DNA of 64,000 bases. It comes from Hippophae tibetana. Lineage: Eukaryota; Streptophyta; Magnoliopsida; Rosales; Elaeagnaceae. The stretch is taken from positions 1,066,501 through 1,130,500 of the forward strand of contig CM072807.1 in assembly GCA_037013495.1 (NCBI GenBank). The letters run 5' to 3'. Position numbers and translations under genes: made by a program. Under the pieces are notes generated by a model that searched no databases, was not told the DNA's origin, and worked only from the letters and a program-made list of their open reading frames with translations. Below, piece by piece: positions 11,201-24,200 of this stretch (the stretch's first letter is position 1; each line of letters starts with the position of its first letter).

Positions 11201-14200
11201 ATCCCTTTAAATTTCGATCATTATTTTGTCTAAAATTAATCAACTTTTAAATTACATATAAAATATATTCCTTCTTTTATTTTTAATAAAATTTAAAGGT
11301 AATTTATTAAAAAGAATTTAACATAAAATTACTTTAGTTTCACAAATTTGATAAATTAATAACTTTAATTTAAATTTATACACTTTAATATTTTTATTTT
11401 TATATTTATAGATATTTTAGTCATTTTAAATAAATTTTAAAGATTTCAATTTACTTTTTAAAAAAAAATTGAAAGTTTTTTATTTTCAAATATCTAACAA
11501 GACTTCTTATTTTATTCAACTTAAATTTTTGCAATAAAACATATCTTAAAAAACAAAATTAACAAAAAATGACTAAAGAGTCCAAAATATAACAATCATA
11601 TGACTAAATTGTGATAATTTTAAGAAATACAATTAATGTAATCAATTTATGAAATTAAAATCAATAAAATATCACGAATTATGTAGGAAATAATTACAAT
11701 TTTTTTTATAATGTGTTAAGATGAGGACGTGACAACTCTCTTTTTACAACAATTTTTTTTTAATATAGAATAATTTGATATATTTTTTATTTTATTGATT
11801 TAATTACTCTTATATTATTTGTTTAAATTAATGAAATGTAAATTTTTTACAAAAAAAAAAGAAATTCACACACTCATAAATAAGATTTAAGCTCTGTAAC
11901 TTTAACATGTTAAAATAAACTCTATAATGTTGAGTTATAATTGGTTATATTTAATTTATATATTTTATATTTAACATATAATACACTAAACCATGCATTA
12001 TTTAGTTTTACTTAAAAAAAAATTTAACTACGCCACTCGGTTCCATTTTAGGTTTTTAAAATGATTATAACACAATTAATTAAAATTATACTTTTAATAC
12101 ATTGGTTTTTTAAAATATCATTTATTATTTATTCATATATTTACAATATTATAATTTTTTTATTAAATTATAATTATATTAATATTTTATCAAAATTACA
12201 TAAAAGTAAAAAAAAATATAAACTTAATCTAATATTACTCGTCTCTATTCATTTTACTTTCGGTTAATGTCCGCCATTTTCAACAATATATAAAAATATC
12301 AATAAAAATATTTTTATTATGTAAATATATATATATATATATAAATGTTATAAATTAAAAGAAGTGAAATTTTGGTTCAATTTGTTTGAATAATTATAGA
12401 TAACAATAAAATAATAAGCGGTGATAAAAATAAATAATACACAATAATTTAAGTAATTTAACTTTTTAATTTTAAAAGTTTACTTTATTGACGACGTTAT
12501 ACCGAGAAAAATCCACTAATAATTAAATAGAATTACAAACACAAATATTTAGATAGTTTCACGAAATATACAAAATATACCTAAAATATATTTTTCTCTA
12601 ATTTATTGATAATATATAACAAGATAAATTAAATAAATTTTATATTAAAACAGATATTAGTGTAAACTCCGTAAACAGCTTACTGCATATAGCTTGAAGA
12701 AATAGTAGTTATGCTACTTCTAATCTGTTCGGTAACTTCTATCCAACTAGTGATAAAACAAGTGAGATCTGAAGGAATCATATGGACAGTAGCTCCTTGT
12801 TCTTCTTCTATTCAGCAGGTTCTGCTCTCTGTTCTTCTTTTTTATCTTCCAGCGACTGCTAAGCTGATAAGGCAAAGGACAATATATATATATATATATA
12901 AGGGAAAAGGTTTATTTGGATAGATGGTCTTTGGGCTCAATTGTTGTTTTGAGTCAAATTTAACATAAAAAATGTTTGCCCAATAGTTCTTATCCTTGTA
13001 TCAATTGCATGTCCTTAATTAAGCACAAATGGAGGCTCTTGATGTAATCAAGTCACCAAAAATTTCTTCATATCTTTTACATCAACGAACTTTCAAAATC
13101 TTTACAAGTCCTCGATAGAGAAAAAGTTATTAGCATAACCTATTGGGTTACTAAGATTTGTTAGTTTCCTTTAGAAAATTTCAACGTGATTTATTGAGCC
13201 TGTTAACGTTATTATATATGTTATTTTTATTGATAGTTGCACTAGTTATACTAAAAAAGTTTTTTAAATTTCCACAAAGTAGTTGAAAACCAATTTGTTA
13301 AAAAATTGAAACTTTTTAAAGTGATAGAATAAGTGAATTTATTACAAATATTTTCAAAAACTAACTTGATAAGTGTAATGTAATTTATCAATTATCTTGT
13401 CGAGGTACACTAGAGAAAAATAGAATCGTTGAAAAAAAAACATAAACACACCATAGAGATTGAGTTTATTATAATATTTCATGCTAATTTATAGTTAAAA
13501 ATTTTGATAGATGCTTTTTTTAATGACACTTTTTTTTATCTTAATAAATTACTAGTTTAGATGGTATCATTTTGTTTTTTAAAATTTATTTAAAAATTAA
13601 GTCCTGAGTTTAAGAGTTGAGCAGAGCGAAACAAACACGTGTCAAGATATGATCACTTTATTAGTCAGAAACTAATTTGAGCCTTAATATTAAAAGTTTT
13701 TAAATTCTACGTGGATATCTTGAGATATCTTATAACTTTTGGTGAGTTAGTCACGATACAAACACATAACTTCCAATCTAGAAACAACGTATATGCCAAC
13801 AAAAAGATATCGAAGAACTTTTGAGTCAAGATGGGAGTTTAACTTATTTCACTCCAAACGCTTAGACGAGGACGATAATAAAATGAATAACTCAAGTATT
13901 ACTACATTCTAATATTCGTTGTAGTCAAATGGGATGATATATCCCTTCATCATTTGCCATCATTAACAAGTCATTATTATTGGAATCACTTTATCGTTGC
14001 ATGGTTCTAAGGAAATAATATTTTACCTAATTCATTATTTTCTCATTTTATTCTTATATATATGCTCTTCTCACTTCTTTATTAAAATATTTATTACTTA
14101 ATACTATAGCTCATAATTTTATTTAGTTGGCGTCTAACTCTGGTTATCATGGGGATATACCCGTTAATAAGCTTCCTATATATTGGAAGTTCATTATGAA

Positions 14201-14900
14201 TGTTTATCAACAACCTTGTCTGTTATTTCTTTCATATATAGTTTTTAAAAAAGTAATTTTTGATTTTTTTTTTTATAAAAATCATATCAAACATATCGGT
14301 GAGTAAAAAAAAGAAAAAGAAAATAAAAAATGAATTATTTAAATATAAATTTAAAATCATTATCCAAGAAAAAGAAAAGAAGGCACTAGCAAACTGTACA
14401 AAAATGGTTTCAAAATACTCACATTCATTCGAGTTATGTTTGTGGAAGAACTTACTGAAAACATCACGTAACTCATTCCTTGGTAATAGCATGAAACAAG
14501 ATTCTAGAGGTATTGCCTCTTTCCCATCACATAAAAGGACAAAATTAATATTTTGTAGAAAAAAATAAATTTTTTTAAAGAATTATTTGTTATTCTCAAC
14601 TACATTGTAATTCTTCTTTTTTTTTATACCAAATATTAACTCAATTATATCTTTTTAGTATTTAATTTTCAATTTTGAAAAATAAATTTTTAAATATTTA
14701 TTTTTATTATTTTTGATAAAACAAAATAAAACTTTTATAAGATATTATTTTTATTTTTGAAAATTTAATTTAAATCTTTTAAATAAATTTCAATAATTAT
14801 TTTAAAATAATAATAAATTTATATTATTTCATTTAATAAATAATAAAATAAAATATACGATTGCAAAAACTAATAAACTTCTGGTCACGTTATCCACACT
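8270..14900. other. AT-rich intergenic region between divergent NFD2-like and FBN1-like genes
   Basis: About 6.6 kb contains no exon-like sequence. The first 150 bp upstream of the NFD2-like ATG are less AT-rich and probably contain its promoter and 5'UTR. The rest is mostly runs of A/T with short direct repeats, for example two 'aaaaaatatgcc' copies near 8995 and 9062, and a short AT dinucleotide run near 12,880. Short frames here have low-complexity translations rich in I, F, K and Y and are not gene-like. Confidence 0.6.
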
Positions 14901-14992
14901 AAAAATAGGTTGAGTTTGTCTCAGACAAAAAACATTTTTCAATTCTCCCACATGGCCTTCGAAATCTATTCGTATTGTTCACGTCCACGTTT

Positions 14993-14998
14993 CACGTG
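14993..14998 (+). promoter_or_regulatory. G-box (CACGTG) upstream of fibrillin gene
   Basis: A perfect palindromic CACGTG lies about 285 bp before the fibrillin start codon, with a further CCACGT at about 14,985. This core is shared by ABA-response elements and light or stress G-boxes. Fibrillin 1 genes are known to be induced by ABA, drought and high light, so the placement is plausible. Function is inferred from position only. Confidence 0.5.
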
Positions 14999-15279
14999 CC
15001 TTGCGCCCCCACACGATGAGGACTCTGTAGATCCCGTACTCTTTCAAAACCCTCTTTCTCTACTTTACCCTCACATTCAAGCTCAAAAATCAAAGACTCC
15101 TGGTGGTAAAACTGTATTTTCAAACTACTCATAAGTATTAATTTTTTGTAATATTATAATTAAAATAATTGAATTTTTTTTTCTTAATCGTGACATTGCA
15201 AAATAGAGTATTTATAAGTATTATGGTTCTTTGTAAGTTTTAGGACAACTTTGAATTCAGGCTTCTCTCTGAACGAAAT

Positions 15280-18200
15280 ATGACTACAGTCTCTCAGCTA
15301 AACCACTTCCCATTCAAATATCTTCCTCTAACACAGCCACGTAATCAAACAAGGACCTCAGTTCCGGTTAACCCTTTCGGATTTGGGTCGAGTTTGATCG
15401 AGGGACCGAAACTTTCAGCCCGGGAATTAAACTGGATGAGACCGGTGTTTCGACTTCGGTGTACGATCGAGGATGGGTGTAGCCCAGAAAATGGTGAACC
15501 AGTTAGTTCGGGTACAGATGGACCAGCGGTGGCTGTTGCTGAGGATCCGCTCGAAGAAAAGACCGAAAAGCCGGAAGACTCGGCCGAGATAGAGAAGCTG
15601 AAGAAAGCGTTGGTGGATTCGTTGTATGGAACTGATCGAGGATTGAGAGCTACTAGTGAAATGCAGGCCCAGATTGTGGAGCTTATAACCCAATTGGAGG
15701 CCAGTAACCCCACTCCCGCTCCCACGGATGCATTAGCTTTGCTCAATGGCAAATGGATTCTAGTGTAAGTTCTATGTTTGGTTGTTGAGAAAACAAACCC
15801 CAAATTCTGTTTTACTTCATTAATTATTTGGGAGTCGATAATTATGAAATGTTTTGTCCGCAAGTATAAGAATTTCGACTGAATTTTTTTTGTTCATCTT
15901 AAATCTCACGAAACATGAACATGGTCCGACACGAGTTAATATTCTCTCCCTAATTTATATATATATATAATTTTAAGTTGAAATAATTTTAATAATATAA
16001 TATATTAATAATCATAAATTAATTTGCTGAATATAAAATAAAATATTGAGATAAAAAAAATAAATATAAAAAAACAAAGAGAATTTAAATCATACTAAAA
16101 CTGAATATTTTAAAAGGATAACTTTCAAAGTATATTCTTCTTTGTTTGTTTCTTTGTTTTTCCGTCACGTGTAGACAAGTAGCTATCAAGAACTTCATCT
16201 TCTCAATATGATTTTTGGTCGTGGATTCTAGGGTATATTTGATTATTCTTAATTCTAACTATATTAAATTAAATTGTATTGAATTATATTATAATTACAA
16301 GTTTTCTTACCTATCAATAATATCATTATAAATATATAATTAAATTAATATTATTTTTTTAAAATATATTTCTTACATTTAAATTTTTTTTAAATAATTT
16401 AAGATAAAACAAAAACCTAAGAAATAATTTTAAAATTAAAATTATAAACAAGTTAAGTAAAGTGTTCATTACATTTTAGACCCACATTTATTGTTGTTTA
16501 AATTTATACATAACTCTATAATTTTTATTTTATATAATAAGATTTTATTTTACAACTAAACATATTACATTATGAAAATTATATATTCAATGTGTTTAAT
16601 AAGTATCTCTACATTGATCAGAAGGATTCTCTTACTCGTTTTTTTTTTCAGCTGAACAACACGTGATCTCTTACTTTCTTGGATTTTACACTTAGTTATC
16701 CTATTTTTTTTCCTAAGATTTGTTCCATAACTTCTCAAATTTAGTTATTTTAGTGTAAAAGTAAAAATTATATTAAAATTTTGGGAGTAAAGAAATTGTC
16801 TTATAACTCTTCAACAATGAGACTTTAATCTAATATATTTTTAAGTTGATAGAATTATAAGAGGTAGAGAATTTAAAATATTTTGTTTTGGTGGGTGAGA
16901 AAGAGAGACCCAAAAGCGAGAAGAATTAGAAGAGATATTAGTGTATAAAAAGAGTATACATTAATTAAGATATATATTAGTGTAGTGTTATAAATTGTAT
17001 AAGACATACATTCTTTTAAGATTAATTTTTTATAATTGAGTGTGTCATGGTATATATATACTATATAAAATTTACATAATTTTATAACTTCAATGATCAA
17101 TGGATCAAGAAAAAATTAATGAGTCTCCTACTAAAAAAGTTGGGCCTTGGAAAAAAATAGAAAGATAAGTTCTTCAGATAAAATTAAAATATACAAAAAT
17201 AGGTTAAAAATACAAAGTATTGTATCAAAGGACCCACACTTTGAAGATAAATGTTAACGTATAAAAAGAGTGTCTTACATTAATTAAGAAAAATATTAAT
17301 GTAATATTTATAAGTAGTATGAAACTTATATTCGTTTAAGGTTAACTTTTTAGGATTGAGTGATTCATGTTGCTTATACACTATACAAAATTTATAGAAG
17401 ACTTAAAAGGAGAGAGAAAGACTATTTTTATTTAGGAACGAAGAGAATAAAATTCTTGAATTCTTAATGTTGTTTATAAGAGTATTATTATGTTATTTTT
17501 AGGGAAAAATGCATCCCGGATTTCCCATTGATTAAAAAAATACTAGTGTATTGTTTATAAGTTGTATGAGATTTACCTTTTTTTAAGGTTAACCTTTTAG
17601 GTTTACACGAGACTTAAAGGAGAGAGAAACTATCTTTATTTGGGAAGGAAGAAAATAACTTTTTTGAGTTTTTAATGTTATTTATAAGTGTATTGTTATG
17701 TTATTTTTAGGAACAAATGCACCTAGGATTCCACATTGATTAAAAAGAATATTAGTGTAGTGTTTATAAATCGTATGAATATCTTTCTTTGAGGTTAATC
17801 TTTTAAGATTGAGTATTTCATGTTGTTTATATATTATAGAAAATCTATTAAAAACTTAAAAGGAGAGAGAAACTGTTTTTATTTAGAAACAAAGAGAATA
17901 ATTTTTTTGAGATTTTAATATTGTTTATAAAAGTACTATTATGTTATTTTTAGGGAAAAATGCACCTAGGGTCTTTTAGTTATATCAATTAGAACAATTT
18001 AATTTCTTTGTTATTTTTATAATAATTTAGTCTTTTTTTCATGAAAAAAGTGACAACATGAGGATAATTAATCAAATTATAAACTTTTTTATTTTTATTT
18101 TGTTTTAGTTATTATTCTTTATTGCTAAAAACAATCTATAAAAGTGATATTTAAATAACAGTTTAAACAATATGAGAAAAAATAAAAACAAAATAAAATA

Positions 18201-21200
18201 ATTAGTCATTTGTCCTTGTATTATCACTTTTTGAAATAAAAGGACTAAATTATTTTTGTTAACATAACTAAGAGACTTGCGTTGTTGTCCACCCATTTTT
18301 TTTAGAGAATTTGATTTTTACTTTTGAAAAAGTTTCATTTTAAAAAAATTGGACTAAATTGATTATACTTAAAAATTAGGGTGAGATGACACAAAAGTTC
18401 ATTAAATTAGGTCATTTGAGCAGTTTAGTCTATCATATTAGAAACGATATCATTTAGTCTCTTAATTTTGTAAAAAAAAATTATATTATTTTAATGATTT
18501 TTCATTTGAAATATTATTATTTTTTATCAATTAATTAAAACGCGATTAAAACATGAGTTTTTATCGATGATAAAAATGATTTAATATGAAATAATTTTAA
18601 GTAGTAATTAACCAATATTAAGAAACAAATATTTTGAATTTTTTTTATATTAATTGTGTCTTTACGTTTATTAAATACTCGTATTTTAATCTTGTTTAAA
18701 TACTTGATAGAAAAATAATAATATTTTAAGAAAAAATCATTAAAATAATATGATTTGTTCTTCATTTGTCATTTTTATAAAACTAAGGGATTAAATGACA
18801 GTTTTTAACTTAATGGACTAAACAACATAAATGACCTAATCTAAGGGATTTCTACGACATATTTCTCTAAAAAATTATTGCACTTCATCAATCCTACTTA
18901 GAAGAAGAGAACTAAAGTGTCATTATCAAAGAGTTATATAACTATTTTGACTCTAATTTTTGAAATTTTAGTAATCAGATTTAACATGTTAAAATTATTT
19001 TCTTCTTCTTATGACGTAGTCACTTAACCTTTTAAGTTTAACACATTTAGTTCCTTTTAGATCAAATTGGCGAAAATTAAAAATTTAGGGATCAAATCTA
19101 ATGAAAAAATGTTTGGGGGACAAAATGTGAAATTTACAAAAGTTAGGAGACTAATTGTTTTTTTTTTAAGCTTTTGCTTTTTGGTGTGAAATAGAGGCCA
19201 AAAATCATGTACAATATTGGCCTTGAGTCTCGTAGGAGCTGTGGAAAATAAACTCAAATAAAAAAAAACGGACAGATTTTAAGACAGTATTGAATGAGGA
19301 ATTGAAGTGGCAATTCCAGATCATTTTGAGCAAATGAAGAGTCTAATTCGTGTGTTTTTAAGTCTAGTTTTTAATGGTGAAGGTTTCAGGTCATTTGGTA
19401 TTACCTACAATAAGTTATGGAAGTTTTAGCAAGGAAGGGTCAGAATTTACTAAAAACGGACAGACAGTATTGAATGAGGAATTGAAGGGGCAATTCCAGA
19501 TCGTTCTGAGCAAATGAAAAGTCTAATTCGTGTGTTTTTAAGTCTAGTTTTTAATGGTGAAGGTTTCAGGTCATTTGGTATTACCTACAATAAGTTATGG
19601 AAGTTTTAGCAAGGAAGGGTCAGAATTTACTGTTTTGTTTAAAGCTGTTTTTTTTAATACAAATTTTAAGAGTCTTGTTTAGGTCTATAAATAGAGTTGT
19701 ATTCTTTTGTAAGTATGCAAGAAGAGAGAAATAAAAAAAGAGTGTTTGATTAGTAAAAAAAAAAATTGTTTTTGTCTCTCTTCTCTCCACCAAAATAGTT
19801 ATAAAATATCAACAAATTTGGTATCAGAGCCGATGGCGAATGTGATGGGACAAATGCCGCTACCACGACTAACGAAGGCGAACTACGAGAACTGGAGCAT
19901 TCAAATGAAAGCTCTTCTCGGATCGCAAGATGCGTGGGAGGTGGTCGAAGAAGGTTTCAAAGAACCAACAAATACCACGGGATATACGGCGGCTCAAAAC
20001 AAGGCGTTGAAAGAGGAGCGATCAAAGGATAAGGCGGCACTATACATGTTGTTCCGAGCCGTTGACGAGTCGGGCTTTGAGAAGATTGCCGAGGCAACTA
20101 CTTCAAAAAAAAGCGTGGGACATTTTAGAAAAAGTGTTCAAAGGAGCCGACCGAGTAAAGCAAGTAAGACTCCAAACTCTACGCGGTGAATTGGAGAGTA
20201 TGAAGATGAAGATGTCAGAAGGTGTATCCGACTACATCTCGCGTGTGCAAACAGTGGTGAATCAACTAAAACGAAATGGAGAAATTCTAACTGATGCAAG
20301 AGTGGTGGAGAAAATTTTGCGGTCATTAACCGAGAATTTTGAGAATGTCGTTTGTGCAATTGAGGAGTCGAAAAATCTGGAGGAGATGACCCTTGATGAT
20401 CTCGCTGGTTCTCTTGAGGCGCATGAACAGCGGAAGAAGAAGAAGAAGAACGAGTCGCTTGAGGAAGCACTGCAAGCCAAGGTATCTATCAAAGATGAAA
20501 AGGTACTCTATACTCAAAACTTTCGTGGTAGAGGGCGCGGCCGTGGAGGTCGCAGTAATGGTCGCGGTGGTGGAGGCCGCGGTCGAGATGCACACTATGA
20601 GGAGAAGGGGCAGTCAAGCCAACAAAATTGGCGAGGTAGAGGACGTGGTCATGGGAGAGGCGGCCGGTCAAATCATTCAAATGTTGAGTGCTACAACTGT
20701 GGCAAGCATGGGCACTACGCAAAAGAGTGCAAATCAAATATCGAATGCTATAATTGTGGCAAGCATGGGCACTATGCAAAGGAGTGCTATTCTGAGAAAA
20801 AGGTAGAAGAAAACGCGAATCTAGTCGCGAAAGAGGAGACAAGAAAAGATGGTGTTCTCATGATGGCCTACAAAAATACCATTCTCGACAGTGACACGAT
20901 GTGGTATCTCGATACCGGCGCTAGTAATCATATGTGCGGGCACAAACACCTCTTTGTGGAGATGCAAGAGATAGAGGTTGGGCACGTGTCATTTGGAGAT
21001 GCGTCAAAGATTCAAGTGAAAGGTCAAGGTACAATATCATATTTGCAAAAGAATGTTTTAAAGGGATTAATTGAGAATGTTTATTATGTACCTGATCTCA
21101 AGAGCAACATCCTGAGCATGGGACAACTCATGGAGAAAGGATACTCGGTGTTTATGAAAAATCGAGTATTACAACTGAAAGATAAGAAAGAGCGAGTAAT

Positions 21201-24200
21201 AGCACGAGTTGAGATGGCGAAGAATCGAATGTACAAAATCAACCTGTGTTATGTGCGAGAAAGGTGTTTGCGAGTTAATGTAGAAGACAAGGCGTTCCTG
21301 TGGCATTTGCGATATGGTCATTTGCACTATGGTGGTTTACAAAAATTGTCGAAGAAAGGAATGGTACATGGGTTACCCGAGATTGACTACATCGAGAATT
21401 TTTGCGAGGAGTGTGTACTCGGGAAGCACTCGAGACACTCATTTCAGAAGAAGGCAGAATACCGAACAACAGATCATCTCGCATTAATACATACCGACAT
21501 TTGTGGGCCAATCACTCCTGAGTCATTCAGCGGTAAAAAATATTTCATTACTTTTATCGATGACTATTCCAGAAAGACTTGGGTTTATTTCCTGAAAGAA
21601 AAATCTGAAGCATTCGAAATGTTTAAAAAGTTCAAAGTAATGGTAGAGAAGGCAACTGGCAAGTTTATTAGAGCTCTACGTTCTGATCGAGGTGGCGAAT
21701 ACAACTCGACAGAATTTGCGAGATACTGCGCAGAACATGGAATAAGAAGGTTCCTAACCGCACCGTACTCTCCTCAACAAAATGGTGTGGCAGAGAGAAA
21801 GAATCGGACCATTCTCGACATGGTTCGATCAATGCTGAAAAGTAAGAAGTTGCCAAAAGAATTTTGGGCGGAAGCTGTGCAATGCGCAATTTATGTGCAA
21901 AACCGATGTCCACATGCGAGTTTAGAAGATAAAACTCCACAAGAAAATTGGAGTGGTAGAAAGCCGACAGTCTCACACTTCAGAATATTCGGTAGTGTGG
22001 CTTATGCACACGTACCGGATCAGCGAAGAACAAAGCTAGAAGATAAGAGCAAGAAATTTGTGTTCATTGGTTATGACGAGAAGACTAAAGGTTTCAAGCT
22101 TCTCGATCCAATAAACAAGAAGGTAATAATAAGCCGAGATGTTAAGGTGAATGAAGCAAGCGAGTGGGACTGGAAAAACTCTTCCGAAGTGATAGTAGAA
22201 AGGGGAGAATCATCAACCATATCAACAACAAACCTCGAGATCGAGATAGCAAGAAGCCCTCAAACAACTGATAATGAGGAAGAGCCAAGACAACCAAAAA
22301 TGCGAAGCATGCAAGATTTGTACGACTCAACAAGTGAGGTACATTTAATTTGTCTTTTGGTGGATGCCGAAATAATTACATTTGAAGAAGCAGTACGGAA
22401 TGAGAAGTGGCAAGCAGCCATGGATGAAGAAATAAAAGCAATTGAGCGAAACCGAACTTGGGAGTTGGTTGAATTACCAAAAGGATGTCAGCCCATAGGA
22501 GTAAAATGGGTATACAAAAAGAAGATGAATGCTCAAGGCGAGATAGAGCGGTACAAGGCAAGGCTAGTTGCAAAGGGCTATCGACAAAAGGCGGGGATAG
22601 ACTATGATGAAGTCTTTGCCCCAGTTACAAGAATGGAGACGATTCGCCTTCTCATTGCTCAAGCAGCTCAATTCAAATGGAAAATTTTTCAAATGGATGT
22701 CAAATCAGCTTTTTTGAATGGTGTGCTAGAAGAAGAGGTGTATGTAGAGCAACCACCCGGGTACACAAAAATTGGGGAAGAAAAGAAGGTGCTGAAATTG
22801 AAGAAGGCACTTTATGGACTAAAGCAAGCACCTCGAGCTTGGAATACCCGCATCGACACTTACTTCAAGAAGAACGGGTTTACTCAATGCCCATATGAAC
22901 ATGCTTTGTACGTGAAGAAAGAAGAAGGTAACTTGTTGTTTGTAGCTCTTTATGTTGATGATCTTATATTCATAGGGAATAATGAGGAGATGATAAAAGA
23001 TTTTAAAGAGGCTATGACTCGGGAGTTCGAAATGACAGATTTGGGTTTGATGAAATATTTCCTTGGTCTGGAGGTTAGACAAGAAAATACTGGGATTTTT
23101 GTATCACAAGAAACATATGCAAAAGAAATTCTAAAAAGGAACAAAATGGAGAAGTGCAACCCGGTATTGACACCAATGGAACCTGGGGCTAAACTTTCTA
23201 AGTTTGACGGTGGAGAACGAGTAGATGCGACCAAATACCGAAGTTTGGTGGGAAGTCTGCGTTATCTCACATGCACGAGACCAGACATATCTTACAGTGT
23301 TGGAGTGGTAAGTCGGTTCATGGAAGAACCAGTCTATACACATTGGAAAGCATTGAAGAGAATTCTGCGATATATCCGAAGTACAGAATCACTCGGATTA
23401 TTTTTCTCGAGAACAGAAGAGTATAAACTAGTGGGATACTCTGATAGTGACTGGTGCAGAGACATAGATGATCGAAAGAGTACATCGGGATACGTATTCT
23501 TTATGGGAGACACAGCGTTCACATGGATGTCGAAAAAACAACCCATCGTGACACTCTCGACATGCGAAGCAGAATATGTGGCAGCATCATGGTGTGTGCG
23601 ACATGCAGTTTGGCTAAGGAAACTTTTAAGCGAGTTGAATCTCAGACAAGAAGAAGCAACCGAGATCCGAGTTGATAGCAGGTCGGCAATTGAACTCGCA
23701 AAGAATCCAGTACATCACGAAAGGAGCAAGCATATCGATGTGAAATTTCATTTCATTCGAGAACAAATCCGGGAAGGGAGTGTGAAGTTGAATCATGTAG
23801 CAAGTCTTGATCAAGTAGCCGACATGTTCACAAAGCCGTTACCCACGGTTTTGCTGGATAAATGCAAGATGGCAGTAGGCATGAAGGATGGAAGAAATTT
23901 GAGTTTAAGGGAGGAATTTGTGGAAAATAAACTCAAATAAAAAAAACGGACAGATTTTAAGACAGTATTGAATGAGGAATTGAAGTGGCAATTCCAGATC
24001 ATTTTGAGCAAATGAAGAGTCTAATTCGTGTGTTTTTAAATCTAGTTTTTAATGGTGAAGGTTTCAGGTCATTTGGTATTACCTACAATAAGTTATGGAA
24101 GTTTTAGCAAGGAAGGGTCAGAATTTACTAAAAACGGACAGACAGTATTGAATGAGGAATTGAAGGGGCAATTCCAGATCGTTCTGAGCAAATGAAAAGT

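Noticed and set aside
11160..11225. Possible tRNA- or SINE-like A box (attagtggtaaagc)
   Set aside because: No cloverleaf arms or B box could be matched in the following sequence.
14232..14568. Overlapping frames on both strands of about 90-100 codons
   Set aside because: They are low-complexity K, I and F-rich translations in AT-rich DNA, with no family similarity or splice context.
15345..15863. Long antisense frame over fibrillin exon 1
   Set aside because: It is a mirror of a GC-richer coding exon. The plus strand matches fibrillins and joins to two further exons.
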